Shown here piece by piece: positions 47,785 through 60,030 of a stretch of DNA of 64,000 bases; positions within the stretch are counted from its first letter, which is position 1, and each line of letters starts with the position of its first letter. Made by a program: the position numbers and the translations under genes. This stretch comes from Parapristionchus giblindavisi. Lineage: Eukaryota; Nematoda; Chromadorea; Rhabditida; Diplogasteridae. The notes below the pieces were generated by a model, which was not told the DNA's origin, ran no database searches, and was given only the letters and a program-made list of their open reading frames with translations. The stretch spans positions 224,501 to 288,500 of the forward strand of contig CALSFV010000013.1 in assembly GCA_943737045.1 (NCBI GenBank), written 5' to 3'.

Positions 47785-48220
47785 CACTGCTCTATCGACT
47801 CCATTTACTCTACTCCATTTAATTACTCTATCCATTCAGTTACTATTCACAATCAGCAGAGTTCCTTAGTTAAGGAAAGCTTAGGCTTAGTATCCGCACT
47901 GCTCTATTGATCCATTTAATTACTCTATCCATTCAGTTACTATTCACAATCAGCAGAGTTCCTTAGTTAAGGAAAGCTTAGGCTTAGTATCCGCACTGTT
48001 CTATTGATCCATTTAGTTACTCTGTCCATTCAGTTACTATTCACAATCAGCAGAGTTCCTTAGTTAAGGAAAGCTTAGGCTTAGTATCCGCACTACTCTA
48101 TTGATCCATTTAATTACTCTATCCATTCAGTTACTATTCACAATCAGCAGAGTTCCTTAGTTAAGGAAAGCTTAGGCTTAGTATCCGCACTGCTCTATTG
48201 ATCCATTTAATTACTCAATC
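47785..48220 (+). repeat. 97-bp tandem repeat with telomere hexamers, palindrome loop
   Basis: Four full units with an exact 97-bp spacing (TTAGGCTTAG at 47,881, 47,978, 48,075 and 48,172). Each contains GCTTAGGCTTAG, two nematode telomere hexamers, next to TTAGTTAAGGAA. Only a single unit has a mirror in the right arm (48,921-48,990). Confidence 0.85.
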
Positions 48221-48920
48221 GATTTTTTTCTTTTTTTTCCAATTCATTATATTTTAAAAATACACGCAGCACGTTGCATTAGACAACTACACAGTGAAAA
48301 GGATTATTGAAGAAGTATTGTCCATAGCTTTATTTTTTTAGAACAAAACGGACAAATAAGATTTCCCTTTGAAAATATTTGTCAAGTCAGTTTGTCGCGC
48401 AAAAAAACTGATTGTTGTTTCAATGAAATCATGTGAAAAAATCTGTATCGCTTTATTTTCGAAACTTTTTTTCACTGTCTTCTGTTATCTGTCCTTTGCT
48501 GCGAATCTGTAGAGAATTGAATAATAGTAACAATTACATCGATATAATGGTATATATCATTACTCATCGATATATATCATTACTCATCAACTTCGTCTCT
48601 CCACACAATAATTTCATTTAATTTATCAATTGTTTGGATCTGATTGAATTAATGATTGTGATTGTGGTTCCATCACCCCCCCCCCCATTGCTGCAACATT
48701 TATGTTAATGTTTTTTTATTATATCGATTAAGTTGTTACTATTATCCAATTCTCTGCTAATTCGCAACAAGCAATGTACATTTCGGAATTTCTATAGAAC
48801 ATAACATGTTCTACGGGGAGTCGAACTCTTGTGCAAAAAGTATGCTACGGATCGGTTGTTAATGACGGTCTGCCCTTCCGTCTATTAACGGTTTTTTTTA
48901 TTTGTGATTTGGAAATGTGA
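48221..48920. other. Unique loop of the giant palindrome
   Basis: AT-rich, without a mirror copy. It holds a run of 10 C near 48,677 and a B-box-like GAGTCGAACTC near 48,818 (minus strand). The 62-residue frame at 48,433 has no splice context. No gene is recognised. Confidence 0.4.
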
Positions 48921-49263
48921 CAAGGAACTCTGCTGATTGTGAATAGTTACTGAATGGATAGAGTAATTAAATGGAGTAGAGTAAATGAAGTCGATAGAGT
49001 AGTGCGGAGTAAGAAATAATAATATAATTTGCGTTACCGAATGAATTCAAACGATTGATGGTAGCATAGATTGATAGAATAAGCCCGCGGTCTTTTGGGA
49101 CGTCCGTTATGTACGGGTGACCCGTATATAACGGAAGTCCCAAATGACCGCGGTCATATGGGACTTCCGTTATATACGGGTCACATGGTTGTGACCCGTA
49201 AATAACGGAAGTCCCAAATGACCGCGGTCATTTGGGACTTCCGTTATATACGGTTAAGTCACT

Positions 49264-50548
49264 CCATAGAGTAAATCCATTTATGGTACGTATATTTCAA
49301 TGCCACGAGCCTCATTGTTACAATGAAATAGATAGAACTTAGATAGATAGAAAAACTTAGATAGAAAGTTCAATGCAATTTGTAACGAATGTGATTCTGT
49401 TCTTGAATTCTTTTCGCTCAGTTCGTCTGTATCTTTAAATAATTAAATTAAGAATGATTATAATTGATACATAAATTCCTATTTAAGGTATGTGTGCACG
49501 ACGAGGACCTCGCCGATGGAAGTCGTCGTGATCGACGACACAGAAAGCCAAACTTTACTGGACCAGTCAACTTTGTGTCCGGCGGAATCAAACATGGCAG
49601 CCGTCTAACGGAGGAAGTGAGCGTCTATTTATCATGTTGTTTTACATATAAAATAAGGCACAATTATTGATTTAATTTGATTAATATTTTATAGTTTTAA
49701 CTTTAATGTGCGTGTACCAATATTTCGTTTTTTAACGTACAATTTATTAAATTCCTTGTCGTCTGAGAGGCTAAACAGGAGTGGAGGGTGTCATGCTGGG
49801 TTGCTTATACGTTATTAACAGGAAATCTTGTTTTGTTTACACGCGTATTCCGAGCTATTGTGAAACCATCCGTTCTGGCAGTTCTCCCTTGCTTTTGTCT
49901 ATGAGAGAGCGTTGCAAGATTGCAAGAGCGTAGAGTAGATGCGCTCGCGGAGTTCCTTTAAAGTTATTACACATGCTTCCTGTTTACAATGCTTGGAACT
50001 TATGTTGAAACAATAAATAAATCATTGGGCAACGAACAGAACCCATTCTTTTCCTGTTATGATTAGTTTATAATGTGATGTTAACCGGTTCTTATTCCAG
50101 AAGAAGAAAGATGAACAGAAGGAAATCGAGATGTGCTACCCACATCATGACTTCAGTGCACCTCAACCGAAGAATACCAAACAATCTGGAGATATGGTCT
50201 ACCGGTCAGTTGGCAATCAATAATTACAAAGATCTATTAAAATCGTTACACTATCTGTTGTACGATGACAGAATGTGTACTAAAATCGATATATTGAATA
50301 ATTTACGATTGTAGTTTTGTGCTTTCAATCGATCGTTACAGTATATTTCTTAAATAATAGATATATTGACTAATTTACGATTACATGAATCTGTTTTAAG
50401 CTAATTTTTACTGTAAATCCATTCAAAATCGATATAGTGATGGTTTTATTGTTCCAGGTATACGTATGGCTTCTGGTTCGGCCGCCCCCCAGTCGTCCAA
50501 ATTTGGGCCAAACACGGCACGAGCAGCGTCATCATGGATATGATGAAG
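49264..50548 (+). pseudogene. stip-1: TFIP11/STIP-like exons 1 (tail) to 4, right arm
   Basis: Mirror of the left-arm fragment: tail of exon 1 at 49,264-49,287, exon 2 49,488-49,616, exon 3 50,101-50,204, exon 4 50,458-50,548. Exons 2 and 3 join in phase 0, exons 3 and 4 in phase 2 (CG + G). The start codon and first half of exon 1 are lost in this arm. The coding direction runs outward from the loop in both arms, so a transcript across the palindrome carries the exons once sense and once antisense. Confidence 0.55.
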
Positions 50549-51584
50549 GTCAGTCCAATTACCGATTAATTATCAATTATCGATTGACTACTGTGGGTCC
50601 AAAGTATTGATTGTAATAGGCAGAAGTCACCCAAGTTTGGAGGCTTGCAGTATTTCCCAAAAATTGTTCATTGTTTGCTCTTTTTGTAACCAAAATCGGT
50701 AAATTGACCCGTTTTTTATAAGCCAACCAAAATGATAAACTGAGCCGTACCCACAATATGGATGCTCGAAAATGCATGCATGTGATGGTTTTTTTGGAAA
50801 TGTGAATGCCACCGTAGGGATTACTTGTTCCTTTATTCTTGATTACACATTTGTGTAAATATTGTGTGGACACGTATTTTGATTATGTTGAAACATGAAA
50901 GAAAGAGGACATGGCCGAACAGCTTCTGTGTCGTTTTTAGCTAGTTTTAATACATAAATTGAAGTAGAGAAATGATGGCTTTCAGTTCTAGGAAACCCGA
51001 TTAATATTTTTTTCGTCAATTATTGTCTGATTATCGATTGCTCTCAGGTGGAAGTACGATCAACGATGTTATGTCGAATGAGAACAGTATTGGAATGCGA
51101 GCACCATAGCATAGTGGGGAGAAGGTACGGTAGCCGATTATTGATTGTCATAAAATTACTGTAAAAGATTACGGTTATCAACCATTTTTGATTGATGGTT
51201 ACTATAACCTCTTACCGTATACCAATCTCCGTTTTCGAGTTCGCCTTAAAACATTCCAAAATCATACATTTGCATACCCTCACAAAGTGAGGATCCACCC
51301 ACCATATAATGCTATAAGGGTATTTTTTATATGAAAGATTACAATTTAAGCGAAAAATAACGATTTTTCTAAACTGACCCACTGTATTTCGAAAATCGGC
51401 TAACTATATAAAACAATCCGATGAGGAAAACCAAAAATGTATGCTCCAAAATGGACGTGGATATGTGTACGTAGGCGCAATATAACGCTGCTTTACGTGA
51501 CGGCGTGCTCCCATTTTGCTAATGTCATTGATCGCACAAGAGAGAAATTTGTCTTAAAACAACTATCAATTATGTCATTTGTAG

Positions 51585-51682
51585 TCACAAATCGAAGCCC
51601 CGTGGACGCCTTCAAGGCGGTCTTCCGTCGACTCGCACTGCTCGAACAGGATACGGTCGCTGTAGCGTGCACTCTGACTCAG
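51585..51682 (+). pseudogene. Exon-like fragment TNRSPVDAF (right arm)
   Basis: Mirror of 44,518-44,615. It lies about 1 kb downstream of STIP-like exon 4 in the same direction and ends at GTAAAG. It may or may not belong to the same captured gene. Confidence 0.4.
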
Positions 51683-51689
51683 GTAAAGA

Positions 51690-51945
51690 TCAAAGATCAG
51701 TAAGGGTTACGGTAGAAGATCAAAGACTAGGGTTATTGTAGAAGAATAAACATAAGGGTTACGGTAGAGGGTCAAAGATCAGGGTTACGGTAGAGGATCA
51801 AAGATCAGGGTTACGGTAGAGGATCAAAGATCAGGGTTACGGTAGAGGGTCAACGATCAGGGTTACGGTAGAGGGTCAACGATCAGGGTTACGGTAGAGG
51901 GTCAAAGATCAGGGTTACGGTAGAGGGTCAAAGATCAGGGTTACC
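51690..51945 (+). repeat. 26-bp array, right arm
   Basis: Ten units, one more than the left arm; see 44,275-44,511. Confidence 0.8.
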
Positions 51946-52198
51946 GTATACTGTAAAATGACTACGATTTGTCTTATACATGGGCGCCGACATGTAAGCG
52001 TATGTCTGAGCTTTATTCTGCATTCAGCCAGAATACTATCTACAGAATAATGTAGCTTTCCACGTTCAACCACAATTTGCTTTTATGTGATTATTTTGAA
52101 TGATTAAAAGTAACATTAAAGAAATGGGAACAAGGAGATTTAGGGCGCGATATTATCATACGTTTTCATACCCTCACAGTGTGAGGAATGACCCACTA

Positions 52199-54822
52199 TA
52201 TCACGGATCTCCTGTAGAAACGTAGGAAAATGAGACCTTTTCCCGACAGTTTTAAATTTTATCTCACCGATTTGGATGAAACTTGTTTGATTAATCGTAA
52301 TTAGGGAAATGAGAAGGCCGAAGCACTTGATTTCGCTAAATTTGAATTTTTATCGATTTTTTGATCTACCACTTCGGCCATATCTCACTCAAATTTTGAC
52401 CTAAAGCAAAAAATGTTTTTTCAATCGACTCGAAATGAACTAATCTTGAAGTTACTATGCGGAATGTATGGGCGAAAACGCCATCTTCTACCTGTTTTCT
52501 TCGAAAAACTGATTTTTTCAGTACATTAGGCTAATTTTCTCAAAAATTTTCAACAAAGGGTACGATTTTAATTCGCGATTCTGATTCTCCATCCTCGAAT
52601 TGAGGTAAGCACATATTCCATAATTCATAACTCACGACAAGCCATATCGATCCTCAGAGTAAACCCGGACTTTTCGTTATTTTCATTCAAAAATGCATTT
52701 CTTATATCACCTCTCCTCATTGTCATGCAAATTCCCAATTATGGTATGCCAATCGAAAGATGTCGACGAGCTCTATAAAAATGACCTAACAGTAAAAGTC
52801 ATGAAAGTTGACCGTTTTCAAGATATGCTTGAAAATCCGTTTTTGCACTACCAAAAACGTTCTTTGCTTTCTCCAGTTTGTGTTTTTAACATTATTTTCT
52901 AATAATATTATAGGAAAGGGTAACAAATAAAACAGCAAAAAGGTTTATCTGAGATATTCATTATAGCAAATACGCATTCTGAAATACGAAACTACTCATC
53001 GATATTTCCGATATCGGAATCGGAATGATCGAAAAAAAATATCCGGATCATTGAAATACTCCTTGAGATCACTGTGAACGAAATCATAGATAGCCTCAGC
53101 AGTGATTATCTCTTCCCCCCTCTCTCTCTATTATCCTCTTCCACATCGACCTCCTCCTCGGTCTGAATCTCTTCCTCCACCAAATCCATGAGCATATCAT
53201 CCAGCCTTCTGGTTGTACTTACCTCCCTTCTTCGTGATCCTCAGTGCCCATCCCATCGGCTTGGGATGATCAGCAGCTTGCTGGTACTCCTTGAAAGACT
53301 CAACGAGAAGATAGATTCCTACTCCTTGCTGCACTTCCTCGAGCTTTCGCTTGTAGAGACCGAGGGCGAAATCGTACTGAGATATCTTCTCGGGTCTGAT
53401 ATTGTGCTCCCCCTTGTCGATGTGCTGGAGGAGATTCGAGTGTCGAATGAAGCTGGAAGAGCATTGACTGCATGCAAAGAGGGGGGGAAGAGGGTGTCAG
53501 GGAAGGAGGAAAGAGTGCAAAAAACACAAAGGAGAAAGCAAAGAACGTTCCTTTGCGAATCGATTGCATTGCACAGCAATTTGGTAGTGCAAAAACGGAT
53601 TTTCAAGCAATTCTTTAAAACAGTCAACTTTCATGACTTTTACTGTTAAGTAATGTTTATAGAGCTCGTCGAGATCTTGGGGGGCGCCCGTTTCGGCAAC
53701 GAGTTATAAATCGGTTAGGAGATGGTCTATGGAAACAAAAGTTGTACCATTGTTATCAGTAGTGGTATGCGGTATGGTGCTACCGTAACCGTCGGGAATC
53801 GTGAACTGATTTTTTTAGTCGACTCATGACCGTTGAAAATGGCCAAAGTCGAAAAATTCATGATGACCCGAGATCAAATACTAGTTGCAATTATATCAAT
53901 AGTGAGCCAACTTTTATCTTTATGGATACCGTAACCCGTACTACCGTAATCTAGCTACCGTAACCTGCAATAATATGGCCAAATGCGCTTCAAATCCCGG
54001 TTTGATTACGGTAGTTCGGGTTACGGTAACCATAAAGATAAAAGTTGGCTCACTATTGATATTATGGCAACTAGTATTTGGTCTCGGAGTATCATGAATT
54101 TTTCGACTTCGGCCATTTTCAACCATGAACCCCGGGTCATGGGTCGACTAAAAAAATCAGTTCACGATTCCCGACGGTTACGGTAGCACCATACCGTACA
54201 CCACTACTGATAACAATGGTGCAACTTTTGTTTCCATAGACCTTCTCCCAACCGATTTATAACTCGTTGCCGAAACGGGCGCCCCCCCCCCCCCCCCCCG
54301 AGATCTTTCGATTGGTATACCATAATTGGGAATTCCGGGTCCACAAAGTCCGGGTCCACTCTGAGGATCGATGTGGCTTGTCGTGAGTTACGGATTATGA
54401 AATATATGCTTACCTCAATTCGGGGATGGGGAATCAGAATCGCGAATAAAAATCGTACCCTTTGTTGAAACATTTTGAGAAAATTAGCATAATGTACTGA
54501 AAAAATCAGTTTTTCGAAGAAAACAGGTAGAAGATGGCGTTTTCGCCCATACATTCCGCATAGTAACTTCAAGATTAGTTCATTTCGAGTCGATTGACAA
54601 AAAAATTTTTGCTTTAGGTCGAAATTTGAGTGAGATACCCCCCCCCCTCCCCGAAGTGGTAGATCAAAAAATCGATAGAAATGCAAATTTGGCGAAATCA
54701 AGTGCCTAAGCCTTCTCATTTCCCTCATTACGATTAATCAAGCAAGTTTCATCCAAATCGTTGATATAAAATTTAAAACTGTCGGTTGGCTTCTTTCATT
54801 CTTACAGGAGATCCGTGATATA
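52199..54822. mobile_element. TIR element carrying C2H2/GWAL exons (right arm)
   Basis: Mirror of 41,405-44,029 with the same nested hairpin MITE (53,679-54,298). Confidence 0.6.
53223..53467 (-). pseudogene. C2H2-type/GWAL exon fragment (right arm)
   Basis: Exact mirror of 42,759-43,003 as far as the translated frames show. Same 245 bases between GCATGCAG and GTAAGT on the minus strand. Confidence 0.5.
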
Positions 54823-55032
54823 CGGCGCATTTTCAGGGTTGACCCACTATATAATGCTCATTTTTATGTGAAAGATTACAATTTTTGCGAGAAATAACGA
54901 TTTTTCTAAATCGACCAACTATATAAAAACAATTCGGTGAGGGCACCAAAAATGTATGGATATTATAATGAAGAACGTGGGATCAACGATGTGGAATTCT
55001 ATTCTCTATTAGATTCGCGAGGCTGAAAGTGT

Positions 55033-55105
55033 CACCCATATAGCTCAGCGGTTAGTAGTCAGTGCTAGTAACCGTGCCACGCGAGTTCGATTCCCGTTTG
55101 CAATT
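55033..55105 (+). repeat. tRNA-like unit, right arm
   Basis: CACCCATATAGCTCAGCGGTTAG has a good A box, and GAGTTCGATTCCCG a good B box, at tRNA-like spacing. Anticodon-arm and acceptor pairing are poor, so it is a pseudogene or SINE head and not a functional tRNA. Confidence 0.5.
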
Positions 55106-55350
55106 TTCAATATATTTTATTTCAAATATTAAAAATCGTTCATTCCCTGGTGTTTCCTTGGTACATCAACGAACTTTGAGCTTGGATTACGGTATTCTGA
55201 AACATTGTTTTTGTATTCTGGAAGATGTGATCTTTAACCTGACCAGTTTAGTTACGAAAAAAACTCGAGGGTTCCCTTCTTTAAGCGAGTGTACTTGATT
55301 GAAATATCGATTAGTTGGCTACAGTAATCAAACGTTTTTTTTCGTTTCAG

Positions 55351-55472
55351 GACCAGCCGGTCATCACGGCCGCCCACCAGACATAAGTCCGCGACTTCAA
55401 CGTTCAATGAAGCGAGCTCGCCGTTCAAATGCACCCTTGTACAGTATAATATTTTATTGATCTCCACCTTGT
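55351..55472 (+). pseudogene. Exon-like fragment after TTTCGTTTCAG (right arm)
   Basis: After a strong acceptor, one frame reads TSRSSRPPTRHKSATS onward and another reads GRPPDISPRLQRSMKRARR to a stop. Either could be a captured exon; a GTACAG donor is available for the first. Mirror on the minus strand at 40,787-40,889. Confidence 0.3.
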
Positions 55473-55673
55473 CTGTCCTACTTCACACTTACTTGTTTAC
55501 TACCTTAGTCACGATTGGATGTTGTCTTACTGTATCATATATTATTGATTTTTTATCATCCCATACTTCTATTTCATCCCTACCATCTCTCCACTCTTTC
55601 CTGCTCACGTAGACCACGTGCAATATCTCTACGCTAAATTGTTGCCTTTTAGATTTTAATCATTAATAGTAGT

Positions 55674-56165
55674 CAAAGTTGCCAATAATGACGGCGTCAA
55701 AATTGGGCCAATAATGACGGCGTCAAATTTGGCCCAATAATGACGGCGTCAATGTTGGCAAAATCTGAGTGAAGCCTTTCTGCCAATAATGACGGCGTCA
55801 ATGTTGGCAAAATCTGAGTGAAGCCTTTCTGCCAATAATGACGGCGTCATAATTGGGCCAATAATGACGGCGTCATTTTTGGCCCAATAATGACGGCGTC
55901 AATGTTGGCAAAATCTGAGTGAAGCCTTTCTGCCAATAATGACGGCGTCAATGTTGGCAAAATCTGAGTGAAGCCTTTCTGCCAATAATGAAGGCGTCAT
56001 AATTGGGCCAATAATGACGGCGTCATTTTTGGCCCAATAATGACGGCGTCAAAGTTGGCACAATCTGAGTGAAGCCTTTCTTGCCAATAATGACGGCGTC
56101 AAAGTTGGCACAATCTGAGTGAAGCCTTTCTGCCAATAATGACGCCATCAAAAATGGCATTTCCG
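55674..56165. repeat. GACGGCGTCATTATTGGC array, right arm
   Basis: Mirror of 40,050-40,560, with the same order of short and long units. Confidence 0.8.
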
Positions 56166-56779
56166 AATTTTCCTGACCTTGCCTAATTAGAACATTGCAT
56201 TATTGGCATTCCATCCGGAAAAGTAATTTGCCAATTTTGATCGCAGAATTATTGGCGGAAATGAATTTTAACGTTTCCGCCAATTATGCTGCTTTCAATA
56301 TTGTCAACGTTCGATGCGCCAAAAACGAATGGATCATTATTGGCCATGCCAACATTTACATCGTCAAATTTGTCTCCATTTCCCGTGACAAAATGGCTGC
56401 CGTCAATTTTGGCAACATCCCCTACCTCACCCACTTGCCAATTATTCAAGATGCATTATTGGCAACAAAAAGTCTGCCAACATTGATCATTGATTATTTG
56501 TCATTTTCTTGTTTCTCACTGGAAGACAATAAATAAAGAATCAAAATTGGCAATTGTACAATTTCATACACATGACAACATTGCACACTGCTTTATTGGC
56601 ATGCCAAATCCGACGTCGTCAGAGTTGGCTAAAATCGATCTTCATCTCATTCTACGCCACTTTCTTATTCTAAGGCCTCTTATATGTATCATTCATTGTC
56701 ATTATCATTATTATCATTTTCATTATCATTTGTTCATTATATATGTTCATGATCATGTATTATTGTGCGTATAAAATGT

Positions 56780-57109
56780 ACTTGCATAAGAAGATGACAA
56801 ACGGTGCTAACGAACGGAAGTCATAATCGAGAGGCAAGCGAGATGTAGCCTTCTACATCTCGCCCCGCCTCTCGATTGTCTCTCCGCTGCCTCTCTCTAA
56901 CCCGGCTGACCTTCGCCGCGCGCTATATTATATATAAAAGAGATCGGCATAGTTTCTGAACCATGCAAAACAAGAAAGTCTCTTATGGGAGTGGTTGGCT
57001 ACTCTCGTACCAAACAAACAAGTGTATTTTATACGGTCAATATTAATGCCCTCTTCTTTATCATCGTTCCACCTGAGTAGCGACTAGTCTCGTATTTATA
57101 TTGTGTGCT

Positions 57110-57117
<8 letters not shown>
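56780..57117. repeat. Possible solo LTR fragment with TATA motif
   Basis: CTATATTATATATAAAAGAG near 56,920-56,940 looks like a TATA box. GTGGTTGGCTACTCTCGTACC recurs at 60,086-60,108, so the segment is repetitive. The inverted GAGAGGC...GCCTCTC near 56,830-56,875 forms a hairpin. Ends are not defined. Confidence 0.35.

Positions 57118-57153
<36 letters not shown>
57113..57153 (+). repeat. (AAT)n microsatellite
   Basis: About 13 units of AAT. Confidence 0.85.
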
Positions 57154-57154
<1 letters not shown>

Positions 57155-58610
57155 TATTTATCGTTTCTTGGACAAGAGAAAATAACGATATTCTATGTAA
57201 TATGCATGTATTGATTAAAAAGTAAGAACGACGAAAATGCTATAATATCTAGATCACAGCTTTGTATCGAAGTATTCCCTCGTCGTCATAGGGGAGTATA
57301 GGTGGTAAGAGACAGCGAACGAGAGAATGATATGACTGTGTGTGTCTTGGGCCCTCTCTTATATATGGCCTTAACCGATGCATGGCTCCGCCTCTTTTAC
57401 TGCCATGGGACCCTAGTATATGGATTATGTGGGCCATGAAAGTTAATTAATATGAACAGCAATCAATATTATGATCTACATCATCTATAATCCTGCCTGA
57501 GAGAAACAGATTTGAGGTTTCGCGAATGTTCCGTATTTGCTTAGAGTGAGAGAGCGTGCCAAAATTGGTAAATGTTTTCGAGTTTTTCAAAACTTAAAAT
57601 GTACTTAAAGGGAGCGTAACCTCACTCAATGGCCTCTTCATTGTGCACACTATTTTCTGTTCTCTAACAACGAGCGAGCATTGCGCGTCGAAGAGACCAT
57701 TGGGTGAGGTTACGCACACTTTAAATACGTCTAAAATTTACTTGAATTTTGAACAAGAGAAGAATACAGTACACACAGAGAAATATGTGTTATCCACGGA
57801 GTACAAGACCTGAGAAGTGTTATATTTTACACTTTTGAGCTATTTTAACACCTAAAAAGTGTTAAATGTAACATTTTTTAGATATTTAGCCTAACGTCAT
57901 TGATCTATGAAGGACCCCCTGCCATGACTCACCGCACCAATGTCCGAATTTGATAAAGATTATTGTTCATTATCTGTTTGTGTAGCCGATTGTCATGGTG
58001 GTTATCTATCGATCTTAAGTGAAACGACGCCCTTTCTTCTTTTTCTTCTTCAAAATGAGTTACTTGTAGTATCTTTAATGTAAATCTAATCTTCACTATA
58101 ATAAGATGTATTTAGAAATAAATAAAAGGTAAGACAGTGCTTGAATCAACTATTGATTGATTTATCAAGATCTTTACGATTTGCCGACTATCGATTTGCG
58201 CTTGGCAATTGATTGGTTAGTCAGATATTGATTAGTTAACGATGAACGCTAGGTATTGTGTTCTAAATTATTGACTGTTTTCATTGATTGATTGTTTTCA
58301 AGCTCATGTTGGTGATCTATGGAAAATGCTTTATCTTTGGAATTTGGTCCACTGTGAAAAAAAAACAGCGACTGATTAGGAGGTGAAAGGATTTGGGCTT
58401 AAGAGAGGGATACCAATTTTCGATATTCATGAATGCCAATCAATCATAATTGTCCACTATTTTGCTATTACATTACACACAATCGGCCAAACAGAGACAT
58501 CTCTATCCCATGACCCAAACAAAGCTCTTTCTCAGGAATGCATTGCATCGGACCCTTTACTCTCTCCCTAAGAACCTTCTGGCATTCATTGAAAGCGTTT
58601 ACTTTGGTGA
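57154..58610. other. No recognisable gene
   Basis: AT-rich sequence with a GTGTTA/TAACAC-rich segment at 57,780-57,890 resembling the MITE at 38.73 kb and a repeat fragment at 58,490-58,590 shared with 8.05-8.13 kb. Confidence 0.35.
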
Positions 58611-58990
58611 GAAAATACCTCTCGTTTTTTTCTCCCAGTGGGATCCCAGCATATTTCCTAGTGGGGGCGAGCTAGGAAACTAGTGGGAGATTTCCTAGTG
58701 CCCCACTAGGAAGCCTTCTGTCCCTTGGATCCCACTAGGAGATAGTCCTGGGAAACTAGTGGGGAATGGGGGCGTGGTCTTGCTATGTGATGCTGTAGAT
58801 GCGAGAATAATCGTGAAATGACTTTTATTCAAGAATGCATGATATCAAAATTCCAAATAACGAAGGAGAAACCGCATAGTATCAAAACCGTATCAACTAA
58901 CACGAATCGGTATAACAGTGTACAAAGTGAATCTCTAAAAATTAATATCATACAAATTGAGGTATTTCAAAATGTCAGCATTAGAGGGAT

Positions 58991-59117
58991 CTAGAAAATC
59001 ATGCAAAGTTCAAAGATTGCATTAGATGAAGGATTTTTGGGACTATAGTAGTCGGCCTCATTCTGAGGCGGTTGCGGACGATGACCACGAACTGTATTGC
59101 GATACTCGTACTCGTTC
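58991..59117 (-). CDS. Terminal exon of a minus-strand gene
   Basis: On the minus strand, CATTTCAG precedes a frame reading EYEYRNTVRGHRPQPP, then QNEADYYSPKNPSS, and a TAG stop. One base completes a codon from the previous exon. The composition is protein-like, but no upstream exon was identified, so this is tentative. Family unknown. Confidence 0.4.
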
Positions 59118-59466
59118 CTGAAATGTAACAGTAATCACCCTATATAAATATGGTTTACGCCGGAGATTCCGAAACCGACCCATACGCGCATGTACATGTT
59201 TCAAAAGTTTCTAGGATGATCTACCGGGGTCGGAAAATCGATAATTCGTCGTACCATGATCCCCTTGTTTCGACCCTATGCTTGATAATGTTTGTATAGT
59301 TCCTAAAATGTTGATAAAACATGAAAATTAATGATGGTCCGAAGCATCATCGATTTTCCAGTTCTGGTAGGTCATCCTAGCAAGTTATGAAACTACTTTT
59401 GGGCGTCCCTCACCTAGCTGTACATGTATCGTTTGGGTCCATTTCAGAATCTACTCCGCATAGACC

Positions 59467-59844
<378 letters not shown>

Positions 59845-59850
<6 letters not shown>

Positions 59851-60030
59851 GGTCTTTACCTTGTAAGCTACACTGAGCCAAAAGTTGCTTAGCAATGTCT
59901 CAGCTAGCTATTATCCGTATAAAATGTACTTGCATAATTGCATTGCTACTGCTGCTAAACAGATGAAGAACTATCGATTAATGCGATTAATGCCCCTCTC
60001 TTTCCTCCTTTCCTTCCTCGCTCTCTCTGA
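59845..60030. repeat. Inverted partner of 7,045-7,220
   Basis: ATAGTTTGGTCTTTACC through GCATTGCTACTGCTGC to CTTTCCTCC mirrors the first locus. Orientation relative to the hairpin is reversed as a whole unit. Confidence 0.65.

Larger units (their letters stand above)
39579..56689. mobile_element. Giant 17-kb palindrome (two 8-kb arms)
   Basis: Ends ATACATATAAGAGGCCTTAG and the exact complement bound the structure. After about 85 bp of inverted ends, 350-400 bp diverge; from about 40,025 to 47,873 the left arm is an inverted copy of 48,921 to about 56,210. Sampled frames differ by rare single substitutions (for example Ser to Leu near 46,110/50,300). Arm differences include a hAT MITE only in the left arm, one extra 26-bp unit in the right array, G-run lengths, and an inner left segment (47,290-47,620). 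No transposase was found and no convincing target duplication, so whether it moves as a unit is unknown. Confidence 0.85.

Noticed and set aside
55033..55105. Functional tRNA gene
   Set aside because: A and B boxes are good, but acceptor and anticodon stems do not pair; kept as a tRNA-derived repeat. Same judgement for 3,288, 4,870 and 31,085.
39579..56689. Palindrome as a simple hairpin-read or assembly artefact
   Set aside because: Arms differ by a MITE with proper target duplication, array length, substitutions and a unique inner segment, which a chimeric read would not produce. Not fully excluded without reads.
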